Below are positions 53,897-64,000 of a DNA stretch of 64,000 nt, in pieces. The first letter of the stretch is position 1; each line of letters begins with the position of its first letter. The translations under genes were made by a program, and so were the position numbers. The notes below the pieces were generated by a model, which ran no database searches, was not told the DNA's origin, and saw only the letters and a list, made by a program, of their open reading frames with translations. Source of the stretch: Eutreptiella sp. 'Long Island Sound 2002' (Eukaryota; Euglenozoa; Euglenophyceae; Eutreptiales; Eutreptiaceae); assembly GCA_964036045.1 (NCBI GenBank), contig OZ038382.1, forward strand, positions 128,712,556-128,776,555. The letters are read 5' to 3'.

Positions 53897-55838
53897 ATGG
53901 ATTTGCAAGGAAATGCTATTTCCCAGGGAATTGGAAATACTCACGGTAGTTTGAGCAGCAGGGACTTGATGAATGACCTTGTGGGACTATTTACGTCAAT
54001 GCCACTGGGTACCGCCCTATTGGATCGCCTCAATGCACGCATCAATAAGAGAAGACGATACGAAAAACGCGCAAAGGACGCCGTTTGGCAGGTTTACACA
54101 CCTACCAAGGCTGTTCGCCTCATTCTGCAGCTTGAAATGCCAAAAAAAGTGATATTTATTGCTATGTCACTTTTTTGCGTTATTGACGCATTGTGCAACT
54201 GCTCCTTGTGGTGTGCAAGTGACCACTTGCAGACGTTTGAAGCCATATCATTCTCATACATTGTCTAATGTGCTCATTCACTCCATTCGGAATACCTACA
54301 TACTCCAACTTGCACACTAGGACACCGTATAACACCACATTGATAAAAATAGTGCGATGATGGCAATGTTACGCTTTGTGCAAACATGTGTGCAAGTAGT
54401 TTATTGCACCGTTTGCACACAGTTGCACTTGTGCAACTACCAATATATGCCTCTCCCTTTCTAGGTACAAGAACCTTATCCCTTGGGTATCCAAGCTTCG
54501 CAATGATGGGAAGGGGCGCCTCCCCGCAAATTGGGAGCACCCATTCCCATCGTTTGAGGCTTTCAAGATTGCTCGGCGGGACCTGGGGAGCATGCAAATC
54601 CTACTCCCAAGCGATTATATTGGGAAGGTAGGTGTCCGTTGGGATCTTGATGAGTTTTTTAACTATATCTCAACTCAAGACGATATACTCGATACAATGT
54701 CATCTCCGCTTTTGGACAGGGAACATCCATATGTTTTGATCGTTCGGGGTGATTGATTCCCTTGTGGATCTCGCCCTTGGGTGCAATTCGCCATTGGGTT
54801 TGCCAACCATGGTCAAAAGGCGCGCAGCCTAGATTAGAATAGGACCATTGATGTCGCTCTCACAAGTGAGCACGACATCCATGCCCTACGTGCATTTTTG
54901 TCAAAGACTTTGGAGGCAATCCAAAGTATTATAAATACCGGATGGATCCTCATTCGTGAAAAATGGTGTTGTGCCGGAGTCATGTTAGTTGATGACTCCC
55001 CATGGCTCCGTAAAGTGCTGGGAATTTCAAGCTACTTTCACATTTGGGGTATTTGTACTTACGCGACGTGGTGCGGCGTCAAGGGAAAATGGGAGGACCA
55101 AAAGTGGCGACGTTCACCAGAGAGTGACAAAAAAATTATATAAACTTCATAAGAAGGGTTGTATTGTACCAACGCCAAAGGATGTGTCACTGAACCCTTG
55201 TTGCATACAGAGGAACGGCTTAGATTTTTGGTTGTGTGCATATTGCACCTTGTTATTCAGGTTGGTGACCACCTCACCAAATTCATTAGGAAGAAGTGCA
55301 AGGACCTTCCGCCGGCCGCTAGGGATCGTGTTCAAGATCGCCTCAATTGTGCCAAGACCAAAAGGAGTCTCAAGGGCCCTGCCCCTCCGGATGCAGAGGA
55401 GATATGGCTCTTGTTGGCAAACTGGCTTCATATTGGCAAGGCCATAAAACTTCCAATCCATGTCATTGAGGTGGTTGTACGAATGGCCTCTTTACTCACG
55501 GCACTACAAAGTCCGGAGTTCAACTGGATTGTAAATCAATCGCGAAGAAGTTCAAAAGAAAAATTTGTCCTACCATTCGATAGCCATATTTGTTATGGCT
55601 ACAATTTGATGCTCCCGAGGTTCTGAAAAATTTGCATCCGTGGGGTTGCGGTATGTTTAGCGGCGACGTTGTCGAGTCGCTAAACTACCTCCTCAAGGAC
55701 CATTTTTGTGCTCTTCGGCGAGGGGAGGAGGGAAAGGCACTCCAACGAAATACGACACGCGCCTCGTCACACAAGCGCCAAAAGATCTCTTCCTCGCCAA
55801 GGAGATGCCTCGATGGCAACGTGCAAATGCTGATTAGG
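53897..55838 (+). pseudogene. DDE-type transposase remnant, N-terminal and core part
   Basis: The first exon-like frame (53897 to about 54148) ends in YTPTKAVRLILQLEMPKK. A GT...AG interval (about 54149-54464) follows. The second part runs in one frame from 54465 with stops at 54754, near 54830 and near 55141. It has EHPYVLIVRGD (first Asp), AGVMLVDDSPWLRKVLGIS (second Asp) and, after a frameshift near 55620, LHPWGCGMFSGDVVESLN (Glu). The spacing and the small-residue-rich strands resemble RNase H-fold transposases; I cannot name the superfamily. Element F shares the N-terminal TP..AV.LI..L.MP block. It is not functional. Confidence 0.5.
54149..54464 (+). other. Candidate intron rich in GTGCAA/TTGCAC
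   Basis: Begins GTGATA and ends CTCCCTTTCTAG, a good pyrimidine tract plus AG. It contains many GTGCAA or TTGCAC motifs, unlike the flanking coding-like parts. Reading phase across the junction is not resolved. Confidence 0.4.
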
Positions 55839-56029
55839 TGTGTTTCTTCATGTTGCATGTCATCTAGTCACCGATTGGACCGCCATGTGTTGGGACATGT
55901 TCATGTGTGTTGTACGCCGGATGCGGAGCGTGTGCAAGTCTTGTGCAAGTGGTTTGCAACGTGTGCAAGTGGGTTGTTGCATTGTGCCACTGCAAATTGC
56001 ACACTTCGTTCCCATCTTTCTTTCCGTAG
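55838..56029 (+). other. Candidate intron, 192 bp, GTGCAA-rich
   Basis: Begins GTGTGTTTC, ends TTTCTTTCCGTAG. Its length is divisible by three and the frame reads through it, but the composition (repeated GTGCAAGT) differs sharply from the exons. Confidence 0.4.
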
Positions 56030-57575
56030 CGGTTTCGCATGGGCGACCATGGATCCACAACTCCAACAACTCGAACAACTATTACAACTCCTACAAGCAA
56101 GTGGGAGGGGAAGCGTAGGAGCGTCATGTAGACGCGTACAAGAGAGTGGGAGCGGGAGTCAAGGGAGCGGGAGTCAAGCGTCACCTAGTGGTGGTTTCAC
56201 AACGCCGAAGAAGCCGCAAGTTGATGAGCAGGCGAGCAACTCAACAATCGAGCAAACCAGCCCGCCTCCATTGCAACCCCACTTCCCATGTAAAAGCGAG
56301 TTGTTGGTGCACCATATTTGTCACATGGACAACCCGCTTGCTGATTACAGTTTGGAATGGCGTTGTCTTCGCGATGTAACGCCAAAATATTTGTAGAGGC
56401 GCGCGTTGTTTCATTGGCTCAAGAAGTGCCGGCAAGTCGACCCCTCAGAAATCGTCACGTATCCGTGGCAGAGCTCTGCCCTCACCGCCACGCGGTGGAG
56501 TGATTGGGGAATCTTGAGGATTGGCCTCCAAGGCTATCCGGAAGCATGCATGGTGCTCAATGAGGCCGCCTGGTATGCCTTATTCATGGTTTGGCAAAAG
56601 GCTGGGTTGCGAGAGGCCATCGCAGCCAAGTGTGTCAGCGGCCGCACCCCAAGAGCCCGTGCGGGCAGCCACGGACATGGGAATGGCCCTCAGTTCTTTT
56701 TCAACGATGTCAGAGGCATTTCAGAAAAAATATATGACGTTCACAACGATGGGGCGTATGGCGCGTCATGCCGATCATTGTTGCCGGCGGGGGCAACAAT
56801 TTTACGGAGGCAATCGGCGCACCGCGAAGGCCGTTGGCGCCTCAGCACACTCCAGTGCACCGCCAACAACACCGTGTCCCCTGCGTGCGATGGCGCAAAC
56901 GTACACCCCCGTTGAGAATGTGTGCAACCGCCCTGCAAAGGTGTGCAAGTGCCGTGGTGCACACGGTCCATGTGTCAATGATTGTAGGACGGGTGGGTAA
57001 GCGGCCCATGATGCAACTAGGGTGATGTTTAGCATTGATTCGTTTGTTGGACATGCATCGGAAGCCGCAGTTACTGTCCCACACATTAGTCTGTTCATTT
57101 TCGCTATGGTCTTTGGGAACGCAAGGTTGTTGTGCAGCCACACACTTGCACACCTTGCACCTGTGCACCCGCCTTTCAGCTCACCGCGATGGACCTCCCT
57201 TCCCCAACGGAGCTTCCGTTGGATTTGGCAATGAAGGTCGAGGAAACGTTTGTGAACCACAGTGAGTTGGGCAACCCTATTGTGGATGAGAGTGATTGGG
57301 CACCCCCTACGGAACAAAAACCAATGGAGACGGAGAAGCAAGAGAAGCCTCCACTCCCTCGGCCACTGCCCGTTCCGCAAGGAGGAAGCCACAAAGCATC
57401 CCACGTGTCGCCGAAGATGATGTTGCTCAAAGTCCAACACACATTGAAGGAGCTTGTGGCCAACGACATGAAAAAGACCAAGATTAAGAAAGACGGGTGT
57501 GGGGCGAACGTGACCAAACGAAAGAGACTTGCGGTTGAATCGGATAGCGATACCACGGCCGAAAGTGAGGCATAG
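56030..57575 (+). pseudogene. C-terminal part of the G transposase region
   Basis: After the candidate intron the frame gives a Gln/Leu-rich coiled stretch (MDPQLQQLEQLLQLLQASG) and a Ser/Gly-rich linker, and stops at 56396. A second open stretch (56406-56915 and its frameshifted continuation to 57000) contains Trp-rich sequence (WQSSALTATRWSDWG). A GTGCAA-rich gap follows near 56920-57175. A final open stretch (57132-57575) is Pro/Lys/Glu-rich with a basic NVTKRKRL that could be a nuclear localisation signal. All belong to the same decayed gene by position and strand. No recognised domain. Confidence 0.4.
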
Positions 57576-57930
57576 GAGGAGAAGCCCGCCCCGAAGAAAG
57601 AGAAGGGAGACGGAGGCAAGAGCCTACAACTGAACGCGCGAAAGAAGAAGAAAATCGCAAAGGAGAGCGTACCGCCACAACCGCAAGCGCAGCAAGAAAA
57701 TGAAGGCCTGAACCAAGTTCCAAAAGAGGAGGAAAGCATAAACGAAGCAAGTGACCATGACACACCACATGCAAATGAGCCGGCTGCACCCGAAAAGGCC
57801 ACATTCACCACGGAGGTTTGACACCGTCGTGTTTCCTCGCATTGCATGTTACGTAGCTTGTGGAACTAGTGTGCAACCCTTGTGCAACTACATACGTGTA
57901 TACTATGTATATATATACCCATATGTCCAC

Positions 57931-59700
57931 TGAGCGGTTAGCACCAGTGTGACGTGAGCTGAGATGGGACCACTGTAGGCACCAATCAAGTCGGGCCTCG
58001 GGCACAACAATACGATCCTCGTAGAAGAGGTACTGGTTGTTTTTATACCACTGGTGCCTGTCAATGACAAGGGGTTCGAGACCAGTGCTGAGGGTCTGGA
58101 GAATTTCTTTATACTCCGACTGATAGTCAGTTAGCCTCCAACCCTCGAGGATTCCAGCAGTGCGCATGGACAGGTCAAGCCGGGCATCCATACGCTGGAA
58201 AGCCTCTTTGGCGAGTGCCTCAGAGCTCTCCCCAATAAGCGCATCGAAGTTATTGCGCGATATATAGTCAGACAGTTCATTTTTTATACCAGGGATATGA
58301 TGGACTGTCAGCCTGAACTGGCTCAGGTAAGTCCACCACCGCTTTAGTTTCGCTTTCTCCAGTGGTGGGCCCTTCTGAAAAGACTTCACTAGTTCCTGGT
58401 CACAGAGCCAGACAATAGGATTAGATCGCAATAGTCGGGACTGTGATGAGGGCACCAACATACCGGCCAGGAGTTCGTGGTCATAGGTGCACTAATTGGA
58501 AGGCGCTTGGTTCTGTTTCCAGTTCCAGTGTCCCAGTGGCACTAGTCGCCACTCACTGGTAGGATAGATGTGCTTCAAGGAGCCATCACGATTCGGTCTG
58601 CTAGTATGATAATACCAGTGGGTCAGTTCAGCTGGGTTAAGCTCCTGCCATTGGTAGATCGTTCCACCCCCCCCTACATCACTGGCATCTGTGATCAGGA
58701 CTATCCCGCCCTTAGGGCGGGGTACCCCCAGGCAGTTGGAGGAGGCAATTTTCTTCTTCCACTCCTGGAAACACTCCTGCTCCAGAGAGTAGTTTTCTTG
58801 ATTAGATCAGTGAGAGGAGCAGAGGAGTAGGTGAAATTGTGGATGAGGCACCTGTAGAAGTTACAGGCGCCTACAAAAGTCCTCACGTCGTGTAGACCCT
58901 TCTTAGGGTCATCGCAAATCTGCATGTCCTGTAGGGGCTGCATCTTAGACGCGGCTGGTTTCCAGCAACCATATCCCACGTCGAAACCCAAATGCTCCAT
59001 CTCCCCTCCAATGAACTCGCATTTTTCGAGTTTGATTCGGGGATGGTTTTCCTGACAAACAATGAAAACTTCACGGAGAAGAAGGACATGGTCCTCTTGG
59101 GTATTGTTACCCAAACTCGCGTCATCGATGTGGGCCTCAGTTTCTGCACCTCGAGAAATCAGCTCCTGTACTAGAGGTCTGCGCCTCAGTTTGTACAAGA
59201 TTTTGTTCATCAGTTCCTGGAAGACTGCTGGGGCATTAGCCAGCCGGAAAGGAATGACCTTCTACTTAAATACACAACCTTTAGGGTCATAAAAGCCTGC
59301 AGTTCCTGATCTGCGGCGGTTAGGTCTACCTGCCAGAAAGCACTGCGTTTGTCCATTTTGGTCTTGTACAGGCATTTAACAATACGCTCCGCGGTATTTT
59401 CCATGTTGAAAATATTCCCTGAGTGGCGTCGTGCTTTCTTGTTGACCTCACCATAGTCACCAACGAATCGTAGGGCAGTCGATCCTGGTTTAGCAAACAG
59501 GAAGCAGGGACTGCAGTCATTGGGGTAGTCCCCCTCTTATATTCTTCCAAGAGGCCAGCATGAATACATTACTGGATCTGGCGCTCAATTTCTTCAACCT
59601 GTTCCTGGGGAGCGGGGTAGGGATGACGCCTCACTCGCGTCTCCTCAAATTCAGGTTTGAGTTTCAGGTCCATCTGGACCTAATTTCTTTACAGGAAACG
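57931..59700 (-). pseudogene. pol: RT, RNase H and integrase start of element E
   Basis: Pieces: RT with KTKMDKRSAFWQVDLT (59400-59210), HIDDASLG (~59130), the connection and RNase H fragments near 58700, then VWLCDQELVKSFQKGPP, HHIPGIKNELSDYISRNNF and the beginning of the integrase zinc finger (SSRHTGANRSV), where the element G junction lies at ~57931. Each matches element C closely. Frameshifts occur near 58500, 58720, 59210 and 59560. Confidence 0.8.
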
Positions 59701-61320
59701 GGAGGCGGCAGCGCGCCGAACACCTCCTCATAGGCGAGGAGCAGTTTCTTCAGTCGGGGGTCAAGATTAAGACTCTCGATTTTCCGCAGGAACTACGTCT
59801 CAACATGGAGGTTGTTCTTTCCATGCTCTTTCTCTTTCTGCCGGTCAGCAGTTTCGGCAGAGACTGAACCATAGTCCCACTCAGAGGGACATTGCTGTCC
59901 ATAGCGCAGAGAATACACTAGGGGTATCTCAGGGTCAGGCAGCGTGTAGGAATCATCGTCCTCCTCAGACCAGATGAACGATTTACAGGGATTTCTGAGG
60001 TATTGTAGCCGCTTGTGGCGCTCAATACCTTCGGCATTCAGGTACAACAGCTGTCGGAGTTCCTGAGTGTCATGCTCAGACAGTGGTATGTGATTAGAAC
60101 CAGGCTGCGCTAAAGGATCAGGACTCTGGGCCACGGGTTCACCTGAGTGCATAGGCTGCATGTGCAGCACCGGTTTTCCAACAGGGAAAGTTGGTTCTGA
60201 GGTTGACTCTAGATCTACCCCCTCCAGGAACAGCTGGGCCAGGAAGGCACTGTGTTTCAGTTCAACACAGCTGGGGCCAACAGGAGGGATAGTGCTGGCG
60301 ATCTCAGACAGTTGGTCGTCAGCATCCTCGTTTACAGCTGCAGTTTCCAAATAGCCATCAGGAGATTCACATCCTGTAAGTGTTGCAGATAGGTGCTCAG
60401 GAGATCGTTTTTGAGATCAGAAAGAGTCAGGCCACGATTTTCGGCCATGACCTCCTTCAGTAGCACCTGATCCAGATCACACAGGGGTACATGATTGAGG
60501 GATCCATCGACAATGGATAAGAAACTGGCCCACTCAGGGGTCTGCATAGCTGTGTCTGAGTCCTCAGGCACGTAAATGGGACTGTCGAGGAGTTGCACTC
60601 CTCCCACTGTCCCACTGCGTTCTCACCTGGGCAACCCAAGTCAGGGTTGCACATGACAACCCTTCCTCCCTCATATGCGATTTTGGTTAGAACCTCAGCG
60701 AGCAGGGAGAAGGGAGAGTTAGCATACACTAGGCTCATTGCTTTCCAGAAGAAACGGAAAGCGTTGTTCAAATTTTTCGAGCAATACAACTGCATGATGT
60801 GCTGTTGTTGGCTCACGAACGATTCCACCTGGATCTCATCCAGGGTTACCCGAAGGGCCGCCAGTCCATTTGCAAGAACGTGACGGGCCAATTGGTAGTT
60901 TTCAGTACGATAGTTAGTCTTGGCTGCGTAGCGCAGCCCAGACTTTTTTCGTCCTGACAGCCTCAAAGGTACGGAGAAGAGCCCACTTCTAAAATCGCAG
61001 TGCAGAGAATAGCGGCGCTGGAGAGACAGCATTTTTACCTGAGGGTTTCTTCGCAGGAAGTTGGTACCAATGACGATGTCAAAGGCGTCAGTGTCCAACA
61101 CTCTGCAGTGTTGGGGTACAGTTTCGTCGCCAAGTCAAATAGTCACATCAAGTCCCCCCAAGGAATGGATGGTACGCCCATCCCCTACTCTCATGGCCAC
61201 TGTCTTAGTTTTCTTGAAAGTCTTTAGCAGCCGCCGGGCCACTATAGAAAGTGTTGCGCCGTTGTCAAGCACTGCTCGAAGAACTTGATCCCCGTTTTTC
61301 ACGAGGATCCAGAAAACCAA
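59701..61320 (-). pseudogene. Protease and pre-RT region of element E
   Basis: The start (61320-61135) aligns with the protease of C, but the catalytic motif reads LDNGATLSIV; Thr of D-T-G has become Asn, so it would be inactive. The following frames (61101-60457, 60607-60332, 60350-59793) encode the region between protease and RT, with MLDTDAFDIVIGTNF matching MDTEAFDFVLGIDF of C. Frames are broken at several places. Confidence 0.75.
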
Positions 61321-61343
61321 GTCCTCCTCTTCGGAGCCCCTCC

Positions 61344-61562
61344 CTACTGCTCAGCAGGGAATTTGACATCCAGCCCTGCAGCAATGAGGGACTTGGCCAT
61401 CCAGGCCAGTCGCCTCTTCTTGGAGTTATTCCCCTCAGGCGAGGCGTTATCCCTCTGTGGGCGCTTCTTGGGGGTCACCCTCGGCAGGAGAGGGAGAAGT
61501 AGCGGGTGCTGATGAGCGCCGCTGGGGGTTTGAGGTTCCACCCTTGCCACCCCCTCTACCAC
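61344..61562 (-). pseudogene. gag: gag C-terminus of element E
   Basis: Ends with AAGLDVKFPAEQ, matching NKGFEVTCPAEF at the end of C gag. It is cut upstream at the left terminal repeat of element F; a Gly/Arg/Lys-rich reading (D-S-L-G-K-G-G-G-R) reaches that edge. Confidence 0.7.
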
Positions 61563-61584
61563 CTCCTTTCCCTAGACTGTCCTT

Positions 61585-61615
61585 TTAAGGTCAAAACCTT
61601 TCTACTCAACGCAAT
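61585..61615. repeat. Left terminal inverted repeat of F
   Basis: Starts TTAAGGTCAA and includes TTCTACTCAAC. It is the inverted partner of 63560-63590. Confidence 0.75.
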
Positions 61616-61930
61616 CAAGTCTAGTAAATCGAATACCATATATTTCAATTGAACAACTACTTTCCGCCATGTCTAATTCTCATTCAGTGGCACCTCATGT
61701 GGCTTCACATTTCCAAAACCATGACAACCATTTCACAAAATGTATGTCAAACACCTACCATAGATTTCTAAACCCTTGTGACCCTTGCATACCCTATTTT
61801 ATGCATTTTTCTCACAATTTATCGAGGTTGAAATTTCATTGAACAACGAGAGGATCAACACGCAAGATAGGATGCAATGAACACTATCATAAAAAAGTGT
61901 GAAGATTATGTATTGATGAATACACTTGTC

Positions 61931-62434
61931 CTACACCTTGGCATCGGCCTTGTATTGCACCCTGCGGGCCTCTGCCACCTCATATGTCTTTTCACAATCA
62001 ATTTTTTCAACCGCCACGAGGCTAATGTCATCTTCCCCCGGTAGTTGCGGGGGCATGATGAGCATTCGCCAACGGGGACGGGTGGCCTTTGTCCATTCAC
62101 TCCTCGGAGCATGATCTAACTCCGCGCCACGCAAAAGCATGGCATCATACCCACAACAAACAACCCACTCCGTATCACACTCCGAATCCCTTTCGATTTC
62201 CAATTGCATGGGAACCCAAAATTTATCTAGGTGTTTAAGACGTAGAAAGCCCCTTGTTGGAGGGACCCCTTCTTCCTCAACCCCTCTCTCTAATTCCTTG
62301 CATTCCTCTTCCTCATGCGCCTCATTGGTTGGTTCCTCTTCTTTGTTTGGGTCATCCACATCATTGGTTGGTTCCTCTTCCTCTTCCTCTTCCTCTTCCT
62401 CCTTTTTTGCTTCCTCCTCAACGTTGCTTGCCAC
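61931..62434 (-). CDS. F ORF with acidic run
   Basis: A 167-residue frame starts MASNVEEE, has a run of ten Glu, then a second acidic stretch (residues up to ~60) and a compact ~100-residue C-terminal part (GFLRLKHLDKFWVPMQLEIE, WVVCCGYDAMLL, RWRMLIMPPQLPGEDDIS). The last block is well formed and free of stops, so it may be a real exon. I recognise no family. It lies downstream of the transposase-like N-terminal frame on the same strand. The Glu run is encoded by a GAA/GAG microsatellite. Confidence 0.4.
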   Translation of the reverse strand: MASNVEEEAKKEEEEEEEEEEPTNDVDDPNKEEEPTNEAHEEEECKELERGVEEEGVPPTRGFLRLKHLDKFWVPMQLEIERDSECDTEWVVCCGYDAMLLRGAELDHAPRSEWTKATRPRWRMLIMPPQLPGEDDISLVAVEKIDCEKTYEVAEARRVQYKADAKV

Positions 62435-62498
62435 GGCTCCTTTAAAACTCTCTTTGAGGCTCTAGAGAGAAAAAGCCACACCAACGGACAAAACCAAT

Positions 62499-63077
62499 TC
62501 AATATCCATTCACATGCATGCAATACCACATAAGCAAGTGAAATTGTCCAAACCAACGGGAATGCAAGGCTCCGCAATTGCGCAACATCCGCTTCCCGCA
62601 TGTGTTCCGGCAATGCACGTGTGTAAAACACGAGTGCCACCCTCCGACCACGCCATTGCCATGGGCCATGCAATGCATGTGAATCAGAGACAACGCCATG
62701 TTGTTGGGCGTCACACAAGTACCCCTCAACCAGGGATCCATCCTCACACGTACCCATTGTGGGGATTGCCTTTCATTCGTGGTGGATGATCCCCCTACCT
62801 GTAGGATACTCCATGATATCCCAATAGCTCCCTCTTGTGTAGTAAGTTTTGGAGCCTCTAGCCGCAATTCACTACACAATTCCCTGCACCTATCGTTGAT
62901 GGACTTCAACGAAGATAAGCGTGGAGACCATTGTACACGGCGCTTTTGGGTAAATTTGTGACCCAAGTCACTTATGAACTCTTGTAGGATAGGATACCTC
63001 GTACATGGCATCCGTAAATCCACAATGAGCTCTACGGCACGTATAGGTGTGCAAATAAGCGTACCATGGTCGTTCAA
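62499..63077 (-). pseudogene. F ORF with the transposase N-terminal block shared with G
   Basis: The frame begins MNDHGTLICTPIRAVELIV and continues DLRMPCTRYPILQEF. It matches the YTPTKAVRLILQLEMP...YKNLIPWV segment of G (53897-54500), so F and G are one transposon family. The rest of the frame (after residue ~95) is Trp/Cys/His-rich and has no parallel in G; it probably leaves the real exon at about 62800, near a CAG/GTAGG splice-like site. The catalytic Asp/Glu region is missing. Confidence 0.45.
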
Positions 63078-63559
63078 CGCTTCTTGTGTACAACGTTAAA
63101 CGACATTACCACCATGGGCCGTATCAGGCACCTTCTTTAGAAGGTTGCGGTGTTTGTATGAAAACGTTTGCCTGCACGTCAACAACGTCACCATCAAAGA
63201 TGGAAGTTGCACGTGTTGCAATTAATAGGAAATCATGGAGTCCATGAGGGTCATAGATGTTGCGGGAGGCCAATATCTACACATAAAAATCGAACATGAT
63301 TAGCGCGCACCACGGTCAATAGTGCACACAGCAATTTCGGGCAACACACAATTAACCTACATGAACAGGATTGTATTTTATCACCACACACTGTGAGGTC
63401 CTCAACTGTTATGAGCTCTAAAGCTGTCTGTGGCTGTACATGACGTCTATTTACATCTTTTTGACAGCGCGCGAGAGCGCAAAATGTCGGCGCGCTCTGT
63501 GTTCAATTTTGTCAATGTTCAATTTTATTCAGTTTCGTTCAATTGACAGATTGAATAGA

Positions 63560-63590
63560 ATTGAGTTGAGTAGAAGAGCATTGACCTTAA
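63560..63590. repeat. Right terminal inverted repeat of F
   Basis: Reverse complement starts TTAAGGTCAA. The sequence inside it repeats GTTCAATT several times (63500-63560), possibly subterminal binding sites. Confidence 0.75.
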
Positions 63591-63594
63591 GACG

Positions 63595-64000
63595 CTAATC
63601 TAGGGTACCACTCTTATCCCCATTCTGGGGAGTTCCCGTGGGTGTTTGAGTCTTCTGACGTTCAGCCTCCTGCCGCTTGTGTTTGTTACTTTCTCGTTTC
63701 TTTATGTGACACTCGCCCTCGTAGTGACAATGTTTGCCACAGTAACCACAGGTGATGGTGCACCTGAAGTGGTCCTGATGGGTCACGGCCTTCCCATCCT
63801 TGGTGTGCTGCTGTCGTTTCATCTGCAGGATACAGCCACCACGGTGTTTGCAGTCAGGGGCATGACAAGGTCGCCCTTTGTCATTGACAGGCCTACACTA
63901 GAACAGAGGGGGTGTACCTGCTTCAGGTTTAACCTCATTCATCGCACACAGGTTGCCCCTTCCTTTACCACCAACCTTGTTGGCGTTAGTGGGATTTTTA
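63595..64000 (-). pseudogene. gag: gag zinc-knuckle part of element E
   Basis: The frame 63822-63595 has CGYCGKHCHYEGEC, a perfect C-x2-C-x4-H-x4-C zinc knuckle matching CAFCGKRKHYEDEC of C. Upstream, reading to the window end gives HAPDCKHRGGCI, as in C (HAPDCEQGDCF). A TAG stands where C has a conserved Trp (LF*C versus LFWC). The window ends within gag. Confidence 0.75.

Larger units (their letters stand above)
53710..57930 (+). mobile_element. Decayed DDE-type DNA transposon G
   Basis: A plus-strand transposase-like gene with intron-like breaks lies between AGGGTTGCACA at 53710-53720 and its exact reverse complement TGTGCAACCCT at 57870-57880. The outer ends are not settled: at 57931 the sequence passes into element E in the middle of an integrase zinc-finger region, so G inserted there. 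The left boundary is somewhere in 53436-53710. Many stops make it inactive. Confidence 0.5.
61585..63590 (-). mobile_element. DNA transposon F, 2.0 kb, in gag of element E
   Basis: Both ends carry 31-bp inverted repeats (61585-61615 and 63560-63590), 26 of 31 bases alike, starting TTAAGGTCAA. The gag reading of element E resumes on both sides. Inside are two open frames on the minus strand. Only the N-terminal block of the transposase seen in element G is recognisable, so F lacks the catalytic core and must be non-autonomous or a pseudogene. The flanks give no clear target duplication. Confidence 0.7.
57931..64000 (-). mobile_element. Decayed gypsy-type element E, related to C
   Basis: Minus-strand pieces of pol (58500-57931, 59700-58500, 61320-59700) and gag (61562-61344 and 63990-63595) follow the order of element C and share its residues (for example ADYISRN/SDYISRN, HIDD, CGYCGK). 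The left end is cut by element G in the integrase zinc finger. The window ends inside gag. Gag is interrupted by element F. Stops and frameshifts are frequent. Confidence 0.8.

Noticed and set aside
1-64000. A nuclear code with reassigned stops (TGA or TAG as Trp)
   Set aside because: Both TGA and TAG occur, mostly where Trp or Gln is expected from transitions, and other long ORFs end normally; mutation is simpler.
1-64000. CRISPR array or bacterial operon
   Set aside because: No short regularly spaced repeats, and the content is entirely eukaryotic retroelements.

Overview
The window is a eukaryotic, repeat-dominated stretch in which I see no convincing ordinary host gene. Almost everything long and open belongs to a transposable element, most of it on the minus strand. 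Spliceosomal-type GT...AG junctions, LTR retrotransposons primed by an initiator-Met-type tRNA and a Penelope-like retroelement (PLE) with an N-terminal GIY-YIG domain suggest an alga or protist with a large, transposon-rich nuclear genome. I cannot name the species.

Layout, left to right. (1) 1-4247: copies of a dispersed repeat (called R here) and its ~185-bp tandem units, interrupted by a short LTR element with ~0.8-kb LTRs (1169-3523). (2) 4248-28080: an old, mutated Ty3/gypsy-type element B (minus strand) carrying a dUTPase between protease and reverse transcriptase. Its integrase is cut in two by a much younger 13.2-kb gypsy chromovirus A (4558-17783, LTRs ~2.36 kb). A is nearly intact, with one in-frame stop in gag and one in pol. 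(3) 28081-30303: non-coding DNA, an unassigned ORF pair and another R copy. (4) 30880-52270: a minisatellite split by gypsy element C (31518-51456, 780-bp LTRs with a tRNA-like sequence in each). The gag of C is itself split by a tandem pair of PLEs: a complete 5.86-kb copy with three open ORFs and a 5'-truncated 2.6-kb partner. (5) 52787-53435: another R copy. (6) 53710-57930: a decayed DDE-type DNA transposon (G, plus strand) with GTGCAA-rich intron-like segments. (7) 57931-64000: a decayed relative of C (element E), whose gag is interrupted by a 2.0-kb DNA transposon (F) with 31-bp imperfect terminal inverted repeats.

The nesting gives a relative chronology: A is younger than B, the PLE pair is younger than C, F is younger than E, C is younger than the minisatellite, and the short LTR element is younger than the R repeat it interrupts. 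A and the PLE retain long open frames. B, E and G carry many stops and frameshifts.

The most unusual items are the complete PLE with an ORF1 zinc-knuckle protein, an unassigned middle ORF and an N-terminal GIY-YIG-RT protein whose RT motif C reads YRDN, and the dUTPase-bearing gypsy element B.
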